This document shows, piece after piece, positions 24,528 through 33,047 of a stretch of 64,000 nt of DNA. The first letter of the stretch is position 1; each line of letters opens with the position of its first letter. The DNA comes from Hominenteromicrobium mulieris (lineage in GTDB: Bacteria > Bacillota > Clostridia > Oscillospirales > Acutalibacteraceae), in NCBI GenBank assembly GCA_021029595.1, contig JAJJOY010000003.1, positions 124,001-188,000 on the forward strand. The letters run 5' to 3'. Position numbers and translations under genes: made by a program. The notes under the pieces were generated by a model. It was given only the letters and a program-made list of their open reading frames with translations. It searched no databases and was not told the origin of the DNA.

Positions 24528-26705
24528 ATGGCGATTTTATTTGATGCCGAAAAGAAAATTTTCAAGCTGGATACCGCTTTCTCCAGTTACGTTTTTGCCG
24601 TGCATGACAGCGGCCGCCTGCTGCACCTCTACTACGGCGCATACCTGCCGGACTGCGACATGCGCTATTTATTGGACCGCGGCTACTTCGGCTCCTTCAC
24701 GCCCGACGCCGCAGGCTACGTCGGCAAGGAGTTTTCCCCGGATACACAGCCGAGCGAATATTCCTGCAACGGCACCGGCGATTTCCGCATCTCCGCACTC
24801 CAAATCCGCAACGCAGACGGCAATATCGCGACCGACATCCGCTACGTTTCGCACCGCATTTTAAACGAAAAGCCTGCGCTGCCCGGCATGCCGTCTCTGC
24901 GCGACGAAAACGGTGACAGCGAAACACTCGAGATCACCACGCTCGACCAAACGACGAACGCCGAAGTGAAGCTCTACTACACCGTTTACAACGATCTGCC
25001 CGTCATGACGCGTCACGCCGTCGTGACGAATACGTCCGACCGCACCATGGAGCTTGAGCGTGTGTTCAGCGCCTGCCTCGACTTCAACACGATGGATTAC
25101 GACATGGTGCACCTTTACGGCAAGTGGGCAAAGGAGCGCACCGTTACAGAGCGCCCGCTCTGCCACGGCATTCAATCCATCCAGAGCAAGCGCGGCTCCT
25201 CCTCACACAACCACAACCCGTTCGTCGCACTGAAAGCCCACGGCGCCACCGAAGAAAACGGCGAAGTCTACGGCGTCAACCTCATTTACAGCGGCAACTT
25301 TTCCATTGAAGCCGAAGTGGATTGCTTGAACGCCACGCGCCTTCTCGCAGGCATCAATCCCACCGATTTCACCTGGCGCCTGGAGCCGAACGAATCCTTC
25401 ACCGCGCCGGAAGCCGTCATGGTCTACACCGATAGGGGCCTCGGAGAGATGAGCCGCATTTTCCACCGCACCTACATGAAGCACCTCATCAAGAGTCCGT
25501 GGCGCGATGTAGAACGCCCCGTGCTCATCAACAGCTGGGAGGCCGCATACTTCGATTTCGATGATAATAAGCTTGTCGCGTTCGCACACGAAGCCGCCAA
25601 AATGGGTGTCGATATGCTTGTCATGGACGACGGTTGGTTCGGCCACCGCAAAAACGACGACTCCTCCCTCGGCGACTGGTATGTCAACGAAAAGAAGCTC
25701 AAAGGCGGCCTCAGCTCCCTCATCGAGCGCGTCAACGCAGAGGGCTTAAAGTTCGGCATCTGGTATGAGCCGGAGATGATCTCTCCGGACAGCGACCTCT
25801 ACCGCGCCCACCCGGATTGGTGCCTGCACGTGCCGAACCGTGAAAACTCCCCCGCACGCTTGCAGTACGTCCTCGATATGACGAGAAAAGACGTGCGCGA
25901 TAATATCTTCGCGCAGATGTATAAAGTCCTCAGTGAAAATAAGATTGATTACGTCAAATGGGACTTCAACCGCAATCTGACCGAGGTCGGCTCTGCGCTG
26001 CTCCCGCCGGAGCGCCAGAAGGAGGTCATGCACCGCTTTGTGCTCGGTACATACGACCTCATGGATCGTTTTGTCAAAGCGTTTCCGAATATCCTCTTTG
26101 AAAACTGCTCCGGCGGCGGCGGACGTTTCGATGCCGGAATGCTGTATTATTCCCCGCAGATCTGGTGCAGCGACAACACCGACGCCATCGAGCGCCTCAC
26201 CATTCAGTTCGGCACGTCCATGTGCTACCCTATCTCCTCGTTTGGCGCACACGTCGCAGCCCGCCCGCGCACCTCGCTTAAAACCCGCGGCAACGTCGCC
26301 ATGTGCGGCACATTCGGCTACGAGTTAGACCCCAGAAAGCTCACCGATGACGAAAAAGCCGAAGTAAAGCAGCAGATCGCCGACTACCGCAAATATCACT
26401 GCCTTGTCCGCGAGGGCGATTTCTACCGCCTCGTCTCCCCGACCGAGAACGACTTCTACTGCGCGTGGGAGTTCGTTTCGCCGGATAAACAGGAAGCCAT
26501 GATGACTGCCGTCGTCATGCGTCAGCCCGAGACCCGTTACTGCGTGCAGCGCCTGCGTGGCCTCGACCCCAAAACGTACTATCAGGACGAGGAGACCGGC
26601 ACCGTCTATTCCGGCGCCATGCTGATGAACGCAGGCCTTAATTTGACAAGAGACGTCTACGAAGACGGCACCAGCGTCACAAAGCACTTTAAAGCTGTAA
26701 AGTAA
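24528..26705 (+). CDS. GH36 alpha-galactosidase
   Basis: This 725-residue protein is a full-length family 36 alpha-galactosidase, removing alpha-1,6-galactose from raffinose-type sugars or galactomannan oligosaccharides. It has an N-terminal beta-sandwich (about 1-320), a TIM barrel with the nucleophile motif 'YVKWDFNRN' (Asp479) and the acid/base motif 'CSDNTDAIERL' (Asp549), plus 'LFENCSGGGGRFD' and a C-terminal beta domain. No signal peptide: it works on imported sugars in the cytoplasm as a likely tetramer. GAAAGGA precedes the ATG. Divergent with the GH130 gene. Confidence 0.95.
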   Translation: MAILFDAEKKIFKLDTAFSSYVFAVHDSGRLLHLYYGAYLPDCDMRYLLDRGYFGSFTPDAAGYVGKEFSPDTQPSEYSCNGTGDFRISALQIRNADGNIATDIRYVSHRILNEKPALPGMPSLRDENGDSETLEITTLDQTTNAEVKLYYTVYNDLPVMTRHAVVTNTSDRTMELERVFSACLDFNTMDYDMVHLYGKWAKERTVTERPLCHGIQSIQSKRGSSSHNHNPFVALKAHGATEENGEVYGVNLIYSGNFSIEAEVDCLNATRLLAGINPTDFTWRLEPNESFTAPEAVMVYTDRGLGEMSRIFHRTYMKHLIKSPWRDVERPVLINSWEAAYFDFDDNKLVAFAHEAAKMGVDMLVMDDGWFGHRKNDDSSLGDWYVNEKKLKGGLSSLIERVNAEGLKFGIWYEPEMISPDSDLYRAHPDWCLHVPNRENSPARLQYVLDMTRKDVRDNIFAQMYKVLSENKIDYVKWDFNRNLTEVGSALLPPERQKEVMHRFVLGTYDLMDRFVKAFPNILFENCSGGGGRFDAGMLYYSPQIWCSDNTDAIERLTIQFGTSMCYPISSFGAHVAARPRTSLKTRGNVAMCGTFGYELDPRKLTDDEKAEVKQQIADYRKYHCLVREGDFYRLVSPTENDFYCAWEFVSPDKQEAMMTAVVMRQPETRYCVQRLRGLDPKTYYQDEETGTVYSGAMLMNAGLNLTRDVYEDGTSVTKHFKAVK

Positions 26706-26734
26706 AGCCGCCGAAATCCACAATACCGCAACGT

Positions 26735-26897
26735 TAAAAGTCTTTGATTAAACTTTCTTCAGAAAGTTTATGGGGGCTCGGGGCAACGCCCCAAGTCGCG
26801 CTCCGCAGAGCGCGAAACACTTTTTGCCTCCACAAAACCAGAACCGTAGGAAACCCAGTTGCATGGATTCCCTGCATGATTTGCCCCGCAAATCATT
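26735..26897 (+). repeat. Dispersed structured intergenic repeat, copy B
   Basis: Plus-strand copy beginning AAAAGTCTTTG. Hairpin 1 AACTTTCTTCAGAAAGTT, hairpin 2 GGGGCAACGCCCC, hairpin 3 GCGCTCCGCAGAGCGC, then an AAAACCAGAA block and hairpin 5 (GGAAACCC…GGATTCCC around AGTTGCAT), and a closing hairpin ATGATTTGC/GCAAATCAT. Hairpin 4 is missing. It lies between the convergent alpha-galactosidase and TrkA-type genes. A further imperfect hairpin at 26914-26956 (GCAGGACCCCGTA / TACGGGGTTCCTGC) probably terminates the trkA-side transcript. Confidence 0.75.
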
Positions 26898-26980
26898 AGA
26901 ATTAAATGAACAAAGCAGGACCCCGTAAACACACAACGTGCCTACGGGGTTCCTGCTATATAAATCATAAAAAAATCGAC

Positions 26981-27658
26981 TTATTTCTCATCCGCATGCG
27001 TGCTGTTCATCAGGCGGATAAGTGCCTTCTGTGCGCGTTCCTCGCATACCGCAATAATCTCATCGCCCGCTTGCAGCACCGTGTCGCCGCCCGGAATGAT
27101 GAGCTTGTTATTTCGCACAATGGAAATCAGCAGCGCCCCCTTCGGGAACACCACCTCACGCACCGACTTGCCGTGCAAAGCCGAATTCTCTCCAAGCGTC
27201 ACGGAGCAAATCTGACCGCGGCCCTTGTTCAGCGATGCCACAAGATGAAACTCCATCAGGTTCGCTTCCTGCTCGATCATCTGCGCAATGATCTCCGTGC
27301 TGCTCACCGCATAATCCACGCCAAGCACACGCATCGTCTCCAAATTGCGCGGGTCGTTCGCGCGGGCAATCACTTTTTTCGCACCGAAATACTGCTTTGC
27401 AAGCTGCGACGCAACGAGGTTGTCCGCATCGTTGCCGGATATCGCAATAAAGCAGTCGGCGTCCCGTACACCGGCGTTTTCCAGCATGTCAATGTTCGTG
27501 CCGTCGCCGCAGATAATCTCCACGTCCAGCGAGTTCGCAAGCTGTAAGCTGCGCGCGCGGTCGCTCTCGATGATACGCACCTCGTGGCGGCGGCCCTCCA
27601 AAATGCGGCGCGCAAGGCTTTCGCCCACCTTGCCGCCGCCCATAATGACAATGTTCAT
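26981..27658 (-). CDS. TrkA/KtrA-type RCK regulator of potassium transport, gene 2
   Basis: The 225-residue protein has a TrkA-N Rossmann domain (about 1-125) with nucleotide motif 'GGGKVGESLARRIL' and the acidic strand end 'VRIIESD', followed by a TrkA-C domain (about 140-222, 'SALHGKSVREVVFPKGALLISIVR' region, 'VLQAGDEIIAVCE'). RCK proteins bind NAD(H)/ATP/c-di-AMP and gate K+ channels such as KtrB/TrkH. GGGGGA precedes the ATG. It is the last of three minus-strand genes; no pore subunit is encoded nearby. Confidence 0.9.
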   Translation of the reverse strand: MNIVIMGGGKVGESLARRILEGRRHEVRIIESDRARSLQLANSLDVEIICGDGTNIDMLENAGVRDADCFIAISGNDADNLVASQLAKQYFGAKKVIARANDPRNLETMRVLGVDYAVSSTEIIAQMIEQEANLMEFHLVASLNKGRGQICSVTLGENSALHGKSVREVVFPKGALLISIVRNNKLIIPGGDTVLQAGDEIIAVCEERAQKALIRLMNSTHADEK

Positions 27659-27671
27659 GGCACATTCCCCC

Positions 27672-28292
27672 TTAATCGATTACGCGGCTGTACACAATCT
27701 CGTCGCCTGCCTCGAGCTTCAAGGGTGCAAGCCCCGCTAAAACGAACGCGCCGCTTTTGCGGATGATGCCGAACACCACTTCGCCCGGGTTGCCGCGCAG
27801 TTCGTCCACATTCTTGCCGATCTGATGCCGCTCCGCCGGCCGCACGTCAAAGTCGACCGTATGCAGACCGAACTCGAGTTTCTTGTTCATTTTTTCTCCG
27901 CTCAGCATCCGCACAATGCGGTCGCCGGCGTGGTTTGTGGGGCAAATGGTATGCAATCCCATATGCTCAAAAATCAATTCACGCGCGGGGTCGGAAACAC
28001 GCGCCACCACGTTTTGGATACCGAAGTAATCGCGCGCAATCTGCGCCACCGTGATATTGAGGTTATCGTCCGCCGTTGTCACCGCCACCGCGTCGCAGCT
28101 TTCAATGCCCGCTTCGCGCAGGTTGCGAATATCCATCGGGAACCCGCGGAATGTCACGCCCTCGAAATCGTTTTCCAAAAGCTCCAAGTCGCTTTCAATG
28201 TTGCTTAAAACAGAAACGTCCCAACCCATTTCGTCCATGGTGCGGGCGATTTTTCGCCCAAGCAGGCCGCAGCCTATAACTAACACATTCAT
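27672..28292 (-). CDS. TrkA/KtrA-type RCK regulator of potassium transport, gene 1
   Basis: The 206-residue protein has the Rossmann motif 'GCGLLGRKIARTM', the strand-2 end reads 'VSVLSNIESD' rather than the usual acidic residue directly after the strand, and a C-terminal half (about 140-206) looking like a shortened TrkA-C domain ('LKLEAGDEIVYSRVID'). Together with the gene 13 bases downstream it could form a hetero-octameric ring. GAGGT precedes the ATG. Same operon as the SH3 lipoprotein, which ends 8 bases upstream. Confidence 0.88.
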   Translation of the reverse strand: MNVLVIGCGLLGRKIARTMDEMGWDVSVLSNIESDLELLENDFEGVTFRGFPMDIRNLREAGIESCDAVAVTTADDNLNITVAQIARDYFGIQNVVARVSDPARELIFEHMGLHTICPTNHAGDRIVRMLSGEKMNKKLEFGLHTVDFDVRPAERHQIGKNVDELRGNPGEVVFGIIRKSGAFVLAGLAPLKLEAGDEIVYSRVID

Positions 28293-28300
28293 AGTTTACC

Positions 28301-28936
28301 TCAGCGTCGCTCCGGGTCTTCCGTATCGCGAATGGTCTCTGCCGTCATGCCGTCTGATGTGCTGCCGGAGCTCGTATTCTCTCGGTTACCGCCGTTTACG
28401 ATGATAGGATTATTCGCATTCGGCGTCGGCTCTGCGGTGGGAGCGGGTGTCGGCGATGCCTCGCTGCCCTTTTGCGCGTCACCACTGTCCCCGTTGTCAT
28501 CGGTCGTGCCGTCTTCCGCATTCGGGGTCGGCGAGGGCGTCGCGGTCGCAAGTGCGGTCTTCTCTTTCTCACTGATCGTCACAAATTCCGCGAACACATA
28601 CGCATTCTGCCCAAAGTAAGAGATTTCCACCCACTCGGAGGTATCGTCCTGTGCCACAACCTCGAACGCCTCGCCGGCCTCTGCCGTGCCGAGAATTTCG
28701 GAATCCGTCGAAGCCTCGCTGCGCACATTCAACGAATCGTCGATGTCGTTGATGGTCGCCACCTTCACTTTTTCGACCGGCATGGACGTTGCGGTAGGCT
28801 CCACGCTCGGAGAAGGGGAGGGCTCCGCCTTGGCGCTGCCCTTGCCGCACGCCGCGGTGCCAAGGATTATCACAGCGCACAGTGCCGCCGTGACCGCCGT
28901 TTTCAAAATGTTTTTATAATGGATGCTTCGTTTCAT
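28301..28936 (-). CDS. SH3-domain lipoprotein with Pro/Thr-rich tail
   Basis: The 211-residue protein has a lipoprotein signal (LGTAAC, Cys near 30), a Pro/Ser/Thr-rich spacer (PSPSPSVEPTATS), one bacterial SH3 domain (about 55-120; 'SLNVRSEASTDSEILGTAEAGE', seen as SLNVRSEASTDSEILGT, then 'WVEISYFGQNAYVFAEFV'), and a low-complexity Pro/Thr/Asn tail to the end. It should be anchored outside the membrane and touch peptidoglycan. It is the first gene of a unit with the two TrkA-type genes, an unusual pairing. The ribosome site is weak. Confidence 0.82.
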   Translation of the reverse strand: MKRSIHYKNILKTAVTAALCAVIILGTAACGKGSAKAEPSPSPSVEPTATSMPVEKVKVATINDIDDSLNVRSEASTDSEILGTAEAGEAFEVVAQDDTSEWVEISYFGQNAYVFAEFVTISEKEKTALATATPSPTPNAEDGTTDDNGDSGDAQKGSEASPTPAPTAEPTPNANNPIIVNGGNRENTSSGSTSDGMTAETIRDTEDPERR

Positions 28937-29089
28937 AAAAGCTCACTTCGCCTTTCTTTTTTCGGCGCGCATTCAAAACGCCGCCGGAACAGAAGATGAT
29001 TTGTCATTAGCTATTTTAACACAGTTCAAAGAAAAATCCAATACTTCGCCCGGTTTTTTCATTTCTTTTGCAAAAATCACCCGCATTTC

Positions 29090-29118
29090 TTGCCATTACC
29101 CCGAAAAAGGGCTATAAT
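29090..29118 (+). promoter_or_regulatory. Promoter of the siroheme reductase-importer operon
   Basis: TTGCCA (29090-29095), 17 bases, TATAAT (29113-29118). Confidence 0.7.
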
Positions 29119-29156
29119 TACAGGGAATATTTTGCTTGGATATTGGAGTGTTCATC

Positions 29157-30065
29157 ATGTTAAAACCCGAACAGATCGCGTCCGTCAAGGGCCGCGGCTT
29201 CCTCATCAATCGCGGCACAGAGTGCTTCTCCGGCCGTCTCGTCTGCGCCGGCGCGGTCTTCACCGCTGCTGACCTGCGCACCATCTCCGAGATTGCCGAA
29301 AAATTCGGCAGCGGCAAGGTGACGTTCACCTCCCGCCTGTCCGCCGAGATCGTCGGCATCCCCTTCGAGCAGATTGACGCCGCCTGCGATTACGCTGCCG
29401 AGCGTGGCCTCTACTTCGGCGGCACCGGCGCTAAAATACGCCCCGTCACCGCATGTAAGGGCACCACGTGCGTCTACGGCAACTACGATACACAGGCGCT
29501 CGCCAAAGAGCTGCACGAAAAATACTACGTTGGCTGGGCAAATGTCAAACTGCCGCACAAGTTCAAAATCGGCATCGGCGGCTGCCCGAATAGCTGCATG
29601 AAGCCTTCTTTAAACGATTTCGGCATCGAGGGCCACCGCGTGCCGATCTTCGACGAAGACACCTGCCGCGGCTGCAAGGTCTGCATGGTGGAAAAGTCAT
29701 GTCCCTCCAAGGCTGCACACGTCGAAAACGGCAAATTACATATCGATGAAAAGTGCCTCGCCTGCGGCGTCTGCACCGGCAAATGTCCGTTTAAGGCTGT
29801 CCGCCACGAAAGCCCGGTCGTTTACCGCATTTATGTCGGCGGCACGTGGGGCAAGCAAACGCGCATGGGCACGCCGCTCAGCCGCTTCGTCACCCGCGCG
29901 GAGATTGAGCCTCTGCTCGAGAAGACCATGCTCTGGTTCAAGGAAAACGCCATGCCCAAAGAACGCCTCGGCAAAGCTATTGACCGTCTTGGCATCGAAA
30001 AATTCGAGCACGACGTCTTCTCCGCTGATCTTCTGAACCGCCGCGAGGAGATCCTCACAAAATAA
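29157..30065 (+). CDS. Sulfite/nitrite reductase-like siroheme [4Fe-4S] protein with 2[4Fe-4S] ferredoxin domain
   Basis: The 302-residue protein has an N-terminal half of the sulfite/nitrite reductase ferredoxin-like type, then the siroheme-cluster motif: Cys100-x5-Cys105 and Cys143-x3-Cys147 ('TACKGTTC' and 'GGCPNSC'). Inserted at 165-215 is a bacterial ferredoxin domain with two CxxCxxC sets (Cys170/173/176/182 and Cys200/203/206/210). The layout is like AsrC or small clostridial reductases, but shorter. Expected to be cytoplasmic; the electron acceptor may be sulfite or something else. ATG 29157 with GGAG. It is 17 bases ahead of a metal-chelate importer. Confidence 0.82.
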   Translation: MLKPEQIASVKGRGFLINRGTECFSGRLVCAGAVFTAADLRTISEIAEKFGSGKVTFTSRLSAEIVGIPFEQIDAACDYAAERGLYFGGTGAKIRPVTACKGTTCVYGNYDTQALAKELHEKYYVGWANVKLPHKFKIGIGGCPNSCMKPSLNDFGIEGHRVPIFDEDTCRGCKVCMVEKSCPSKAAHVENGKLHIDEKCLACGVCTGKCPFKAVRHESPVVYRIYVGGTWGKQTRMGTPLSRFVTRAEIEPLLEKTMLWFKENAMPKERLGKAIDRLGIEKFEHDVFSADLLNRREEILTK

Positions 30066-30082
30066 TTCCGAAAGGATACCCT

Positions 30083-31066
30083 ATGAAACTCAAGTTCCTC
30101 GCAGCGCTCGCGCTTTCCGCCGTACTGCTCCTTTCCGGCTGCGCCGCCCCGGCGCAAAACGAAACCACCCCTGAAATTTCTTCCACCGCTTCCGAAACGA
30201 CCGCCGTCTCCGAGCGCGTCATTACGGATTCCTATGGCACCAAAACGGAGCTCCCCGCTGATCCGTGCGTCGTCTCCCTTTACGGCTCGTTTGCCGAGTG
30301 CTGGCTGCTCTCCGGCGGTAAACTCGCCGGTATTACCGAAGATGCCGTAGACGAGCACGGCATCGAAATCGATGACGACACCGCGCTCGTCGGCACCGTC
30401 ATGGAGCCGAATCTTGAGAGCGTCGCGGCACTCTCCCCGGATTACGTGATTTTATCCGCCGACCTGCCCGCCCACGCGGAGCTCGATTCCGCCCTCACCG
30501 ATATGCAGATTCCCCATGGCTGTTTTCGCATGGATAACGTCATGGATTATGCAAAGATCATGCTGAATTTCTGCGCCGTCAACGACCCGGACGGTGAAAA
30601 ATACGACGAAAACGTCACGCAGGTTTTAAAGCGCATTGAATCTATAAAGCAGGAGACAGCCGAAAAGCTCTCCGGACAGAAAGCTCCCACCGTCCTGCTT
30701 TTGCGCGCTTATTCCACCGGCGTCAAGGCCAAAGGCGAAGACACCGTTGCGGGCGCCATTTTGAAAGAGCTCGGTGCGCACAACATCGCAGACGATAACG
30801 AAAGCCTGCTCGAAGACCTCAGCTTGGAATCCGTCATCGAAGCCGACCCGGACTACATCCTCGTCATGACGATGGGCAGCGAAGAAAACGCCAAGACCTA
30901 CATGGCAGAGAACATCGAAAATAACCCCGCGTGGAGCGAACTCTCCGCCGTGAAAAACGGCCGCTACATCTATCTGCCGAAAGACCTTTTCCACTATAAG
31001 CCCTTAAACCGCTGGGACGAGAGCTACGCATACATTGCAAAGCTCCTTTTGAACGAAGATGCGTAA
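30083..31066 (+). CDS. FecB/BtuF-type substrate-binding lipoprotein
   Basis: The 327-residue lipoprotein (LLLSGC, Cys near 20) has the class III binding-protein fold of iron-siderophore, heme or cobalamin importers: 'ITDSYGTKTELPADPCVVSL', 'AALSPDYVILSADLPAHAELD' (ALSPDYVILSADLPAHAEL), a long central helix and 'PDYILVMTMGSEENA', ending 'IYLPKDLFHYKPLNRWDESY'. It delivers a metal chelate to the permease encoded next, overlapping it by eight bases. GAAAGGA precedes the ATG. Ligand cannot be told. Confidence 0.88.
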   Translation: MKLKFLAALALSAVLLLSGCAAPAQNETTPEISSTASETTAVSERVITDSYGTKTELPADPCVVSLYGSFAECWLLSGGKLAGITEDAVDEHGIEIDDDTALVGTVMEPNLESVAALSPDYVILSADLPAHAELDSALTDMQIPHGCFRMDNVMDYAKIMLNFCAVNDPDGEKYDENVTQVLKRIESIKQETAEKLSGQKAPTVLLLRAYSTGVKAKGEDTVAGAILKELGAHNIADDNESLLEDLSLESVIEADPDYILVMTMGSEENAKTYMAENIENNPAWSELSAVKNGRYIYLPKDLFHYKPLNRWDESYAYIAKLLLNEDA

Positions 31067-32042
31067 GAAAATTTTATTTCCCGCAGCGCTCCTGCTGCTC
31101 GTTTTCTCCTTTGTGCTGAGCCTCTGTGTCGGCTCGGCACAAATTTCTATTCGCGAAGCTGTCTCTGCCCTGCAAAACGGCAGTTTAACGCCCGACAGCC
31201 GCATCCTGTTCTACGTGCGCCTGCCGCGCGCCCTTGCCGCCGTGCTCTCGGGCGCAGCACTTGCGGTCTCCGGTGTGCTCTTGCAGAATGTCTTAAATAA
31301 CGCCCTTGCCGCACCGAACATCATCGGTGTCAACGCCGGGGCGGGCTTTGCCGTGCTGTTTTTGCTCGCCGTCTTTCCCACAGCCACCGCGTTTTTGCCG
31401 TTTGCAGCATTCCTTGGCGCTCTTTTCGCGTCGCTGCTCATTTATGCCGTCGCGGCAAAAAGCGGTGCTTCCCGCACAACGATCACCCTCGCGGGCGTGG
31501 CCTTAAGCAGTGTTTTCACCGCCGGCAGCAACGCCATAAAGACCTTTTTCCCGGATACCATCTATAATTCCAGCTCCTTTTTCATCGGCGGATTTTCCGG
31601 CATCGCATACAAAAATCTCACCCCCGCGTGGATTGCCATCCTGCTTGGTCTGCTCCTTGCCGTGCTGTTTTCCGGCGAAATGGACGTTCTCTCCCTCGGC
31701 GATGAGACCGCGCAGTCGCTCGGCATGCGTGTGCAAGGAACACGCTTTCTCCTGCTCATGACGGCCAGTCTGCTTGCAGGCGGCGCAGTCAGCTTTTCGG
31801 GGCTTCTCGGCTTCGTGGGGCTCATTGTACCGCACATCCTGCGCCACTTCATCGGCGCGCGCCACCGCATCTTAGCGCCGCTTTCGGCCCTCTTCGGCGC
31901 GTCGTTCGTCTTATTGTGCGATACCCTCAGCCGCACGCTGTTTTCCCCGTATGAGATTCCCGTCGGCATCGTACTGTCGCTGCTCGGCGGCCCGTTCTTC
32001 CTTTTCCTCATCGTGCGCAAAAAAGGAGGAAAACTCGAATGA
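31059..32042 (+). CDS. FecCD-family ABC permease
   Basis: The 327-residue protein is a ten-helix FecCD/BtuC permease: 'RLPRALAAVLSGAALAVSGVLLQNVLNN' (segment RLPRALAAVLSGAALAVSG), 'PNIIGVNAGAGFAVL', 'LGDETAQSLGMRV' (ATPase contact), 'GLLGFVGLIVPHILRHFIGARHR' and 'EIPVGIVLSLLGGPFFLFLIVR' (EIPVGIVLSLLGGPFFLFL). Its start overlaps the binding-protein gene and its end overlaps the ATPase gene (ATGA), so all three are translationally coupled. Confidence 0.93.
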   Translation: MRKKILFPAALLLLVFSFVLSLCVGSAQISIREAVSALQNGSLTPDSRILFYVRLPRALAAVLSGAALAVSGVLLQNVLNNALAAPNIIGVNAGAGFAVLFLLAVFPTATAFLPFAAFLGALFASLLIYAVAAKSGASRTTITLAGVALSSVFTAGSNAIKTFFPDTIYNSSSFFIGGFSGIAYKNLTPAWIAILLGLLLAVLFSGEMDVLSLGDETAQSLGMRVQGTRFLLLMTASLLAGGAVSFSGLLGFVGLIVPHILRHFIGARHRILAPLSALFGASFVLLCDTLSRTLFSPYEIPVGIVLSLLGGPFFLFLIVRKKGGKLE

Positions 32043-32839
32043 ACCAAAACCTTTCCACCGCCCTAAAATTCGCTGACCTTTACGTCACGTTAAATCACGC
32101 CGAAATTCTCCGCGGAGTCTCGGGCGAACTCCGCCGCGGCGAAGTCACCGGCATCCTCGGCCCAAACGGCTGCGGCAAAACGACGCTGCTCCGCGCGCTC
32201 TGCCGCCTTATTAAAGCGGATTCCGGCAGCATCACCCTGTGCGGCGGTACCGCGGAAACCGACATTGCTGCCCTTGCCCCCAAAGCTCTCGCGCGGCGCG
32301 TCTCGTTCCTGCCTCAGCAAAGGGCCGTGCCGGACATCACCGCCAAAACGCTCGTCTCCCATGGGCGCTATCCCTACCTCGGCTTTTCGCGCACGCTGTC
32401 CAATGAAGACCGCGCTGTCATTCAAAACGCGCTTAAAACTGCCGGTGTGTCGGCCTTTGCCGACCGCCGCCTGCCCATGCTTTCGGGCGGCGAACGCCAG
32501 CGCGTGTTCCTCGCCATGCTTTTAGCGCAAAACACCGACGTCGTCCTGCTCGATGAGCCCACTACTTACCTTGATGCACGCCATAAATTCGAGCTCATGG
32601 CGCTCCTCTCTACGCTCAAAGCGCAAAACAAAGCCGTCGGCATCGTCCTGCACGAGCTCCCCCTCGCGTTCAAGTTCTGTGACCGCCTGCTTCTCATGAA
32701 AAACGGTCAAATCATGCAAAGCGGCACGCCGGAGGAGCTATTAAAAACCGGCCTTATCGAGCACCTGTTCGGCGTTTCCCTCACCCCCGTTATGCTCGAC
32801 AAAGAGGTGGAGTACATCGAACGTAAAATTCACAGTTGA
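32039..32839 (+). CDS. FecE/BtuD-type ABC ATPase
   Basis: The 266-residue protein has Walker A 'GPNGCGKTTLLRAL', Q-loop 'FLPQQ', 'VSHGRYPYLGF' (characteristic of siderophore/B12 ATPases), signature 'MLSGGERQRVFLAMLLAQ', Walker B 'VVLLDEPTTYLDA' and switch 'VLHELPLAF' with His. It powers the importer. Its stop is immediately followed by the promoter of the pfl leader. Confidence 0.93.
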   Translation: MNQNLSTALKFADLYVTLNHAEILRGVSGELRRGEVTGILGPNGCGKTTLLRALCRLIKADSGSITLCGGTAETDIAALAPKALARRVSFLPQQRAVPDITAKTLVSHGRYPYLGFSRTLSNEDRAVIQNALKTAGVSAFADRRLPMLSGGERQRVFLAMLLAQNTDVVLLDEPTTYLDARHKFELMALLSTLKAQNKAVGIVLHELPLAFKFCDRLLLMKNGQIMQSGTPEELLKTGLIEHLFGVSLTPVMLDKEVEYIERKIHS

Positions 32840-32864
32840 CATTTCGCACTTTTGCGTGTACAAT
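32836..32864 (+). promoter_or_regulatory. Promoter of the ZTP riboswitch-pflBA unit
   Basis: TTGACA (32836-32841), 17 bases, TACAAT (32859-32864). It overlaps the last codons of the ATPase gene. Confidence 0.85.
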
Positions 32865-32870
32865 AAGACC

Positions 32871-32985
32871 ACAAGCTAAAGTACTTTTGTGACTGACGGA
32901 ATACAAGATGGGGACATCGTGGAGCAAAAGTATGAAAATGAGCCGACCGTCTGGGCAGTGTTTTGAAAGCACTGCCCTGTTTTTA
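32871..32985 (+). ncRNA. ZTP riboswitch (pfl motif) with terminator platform
   Basis: The leader contains the motif's conserved parts: GTGACTGACGG at 32889, TGGAGC at 32920, and GCCGACCGTCTGGGCA at 32942-32957. GGGCAGTG (32953-32960) pairs with CACTGCCC (32970-32977) to make a terminator with TGTTTTTAT. The conserved CTGGGC is shared by the aptamer and the terminator stem, so ligand binding would prevent termination. ZTP/ZMP signals 10-formyl-tetrahydrofolate shortage; pflB supplies formate for C1 metabolism, in line with the known distribution of this motif. Confidence 0.9.
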
Positions 32986-33047
32986 TGTCAGCAGCTTCCA
33001 AAACAAGGAAATTTGCACGGCAAAACGCCGGAAAGGAATGGGAAACT

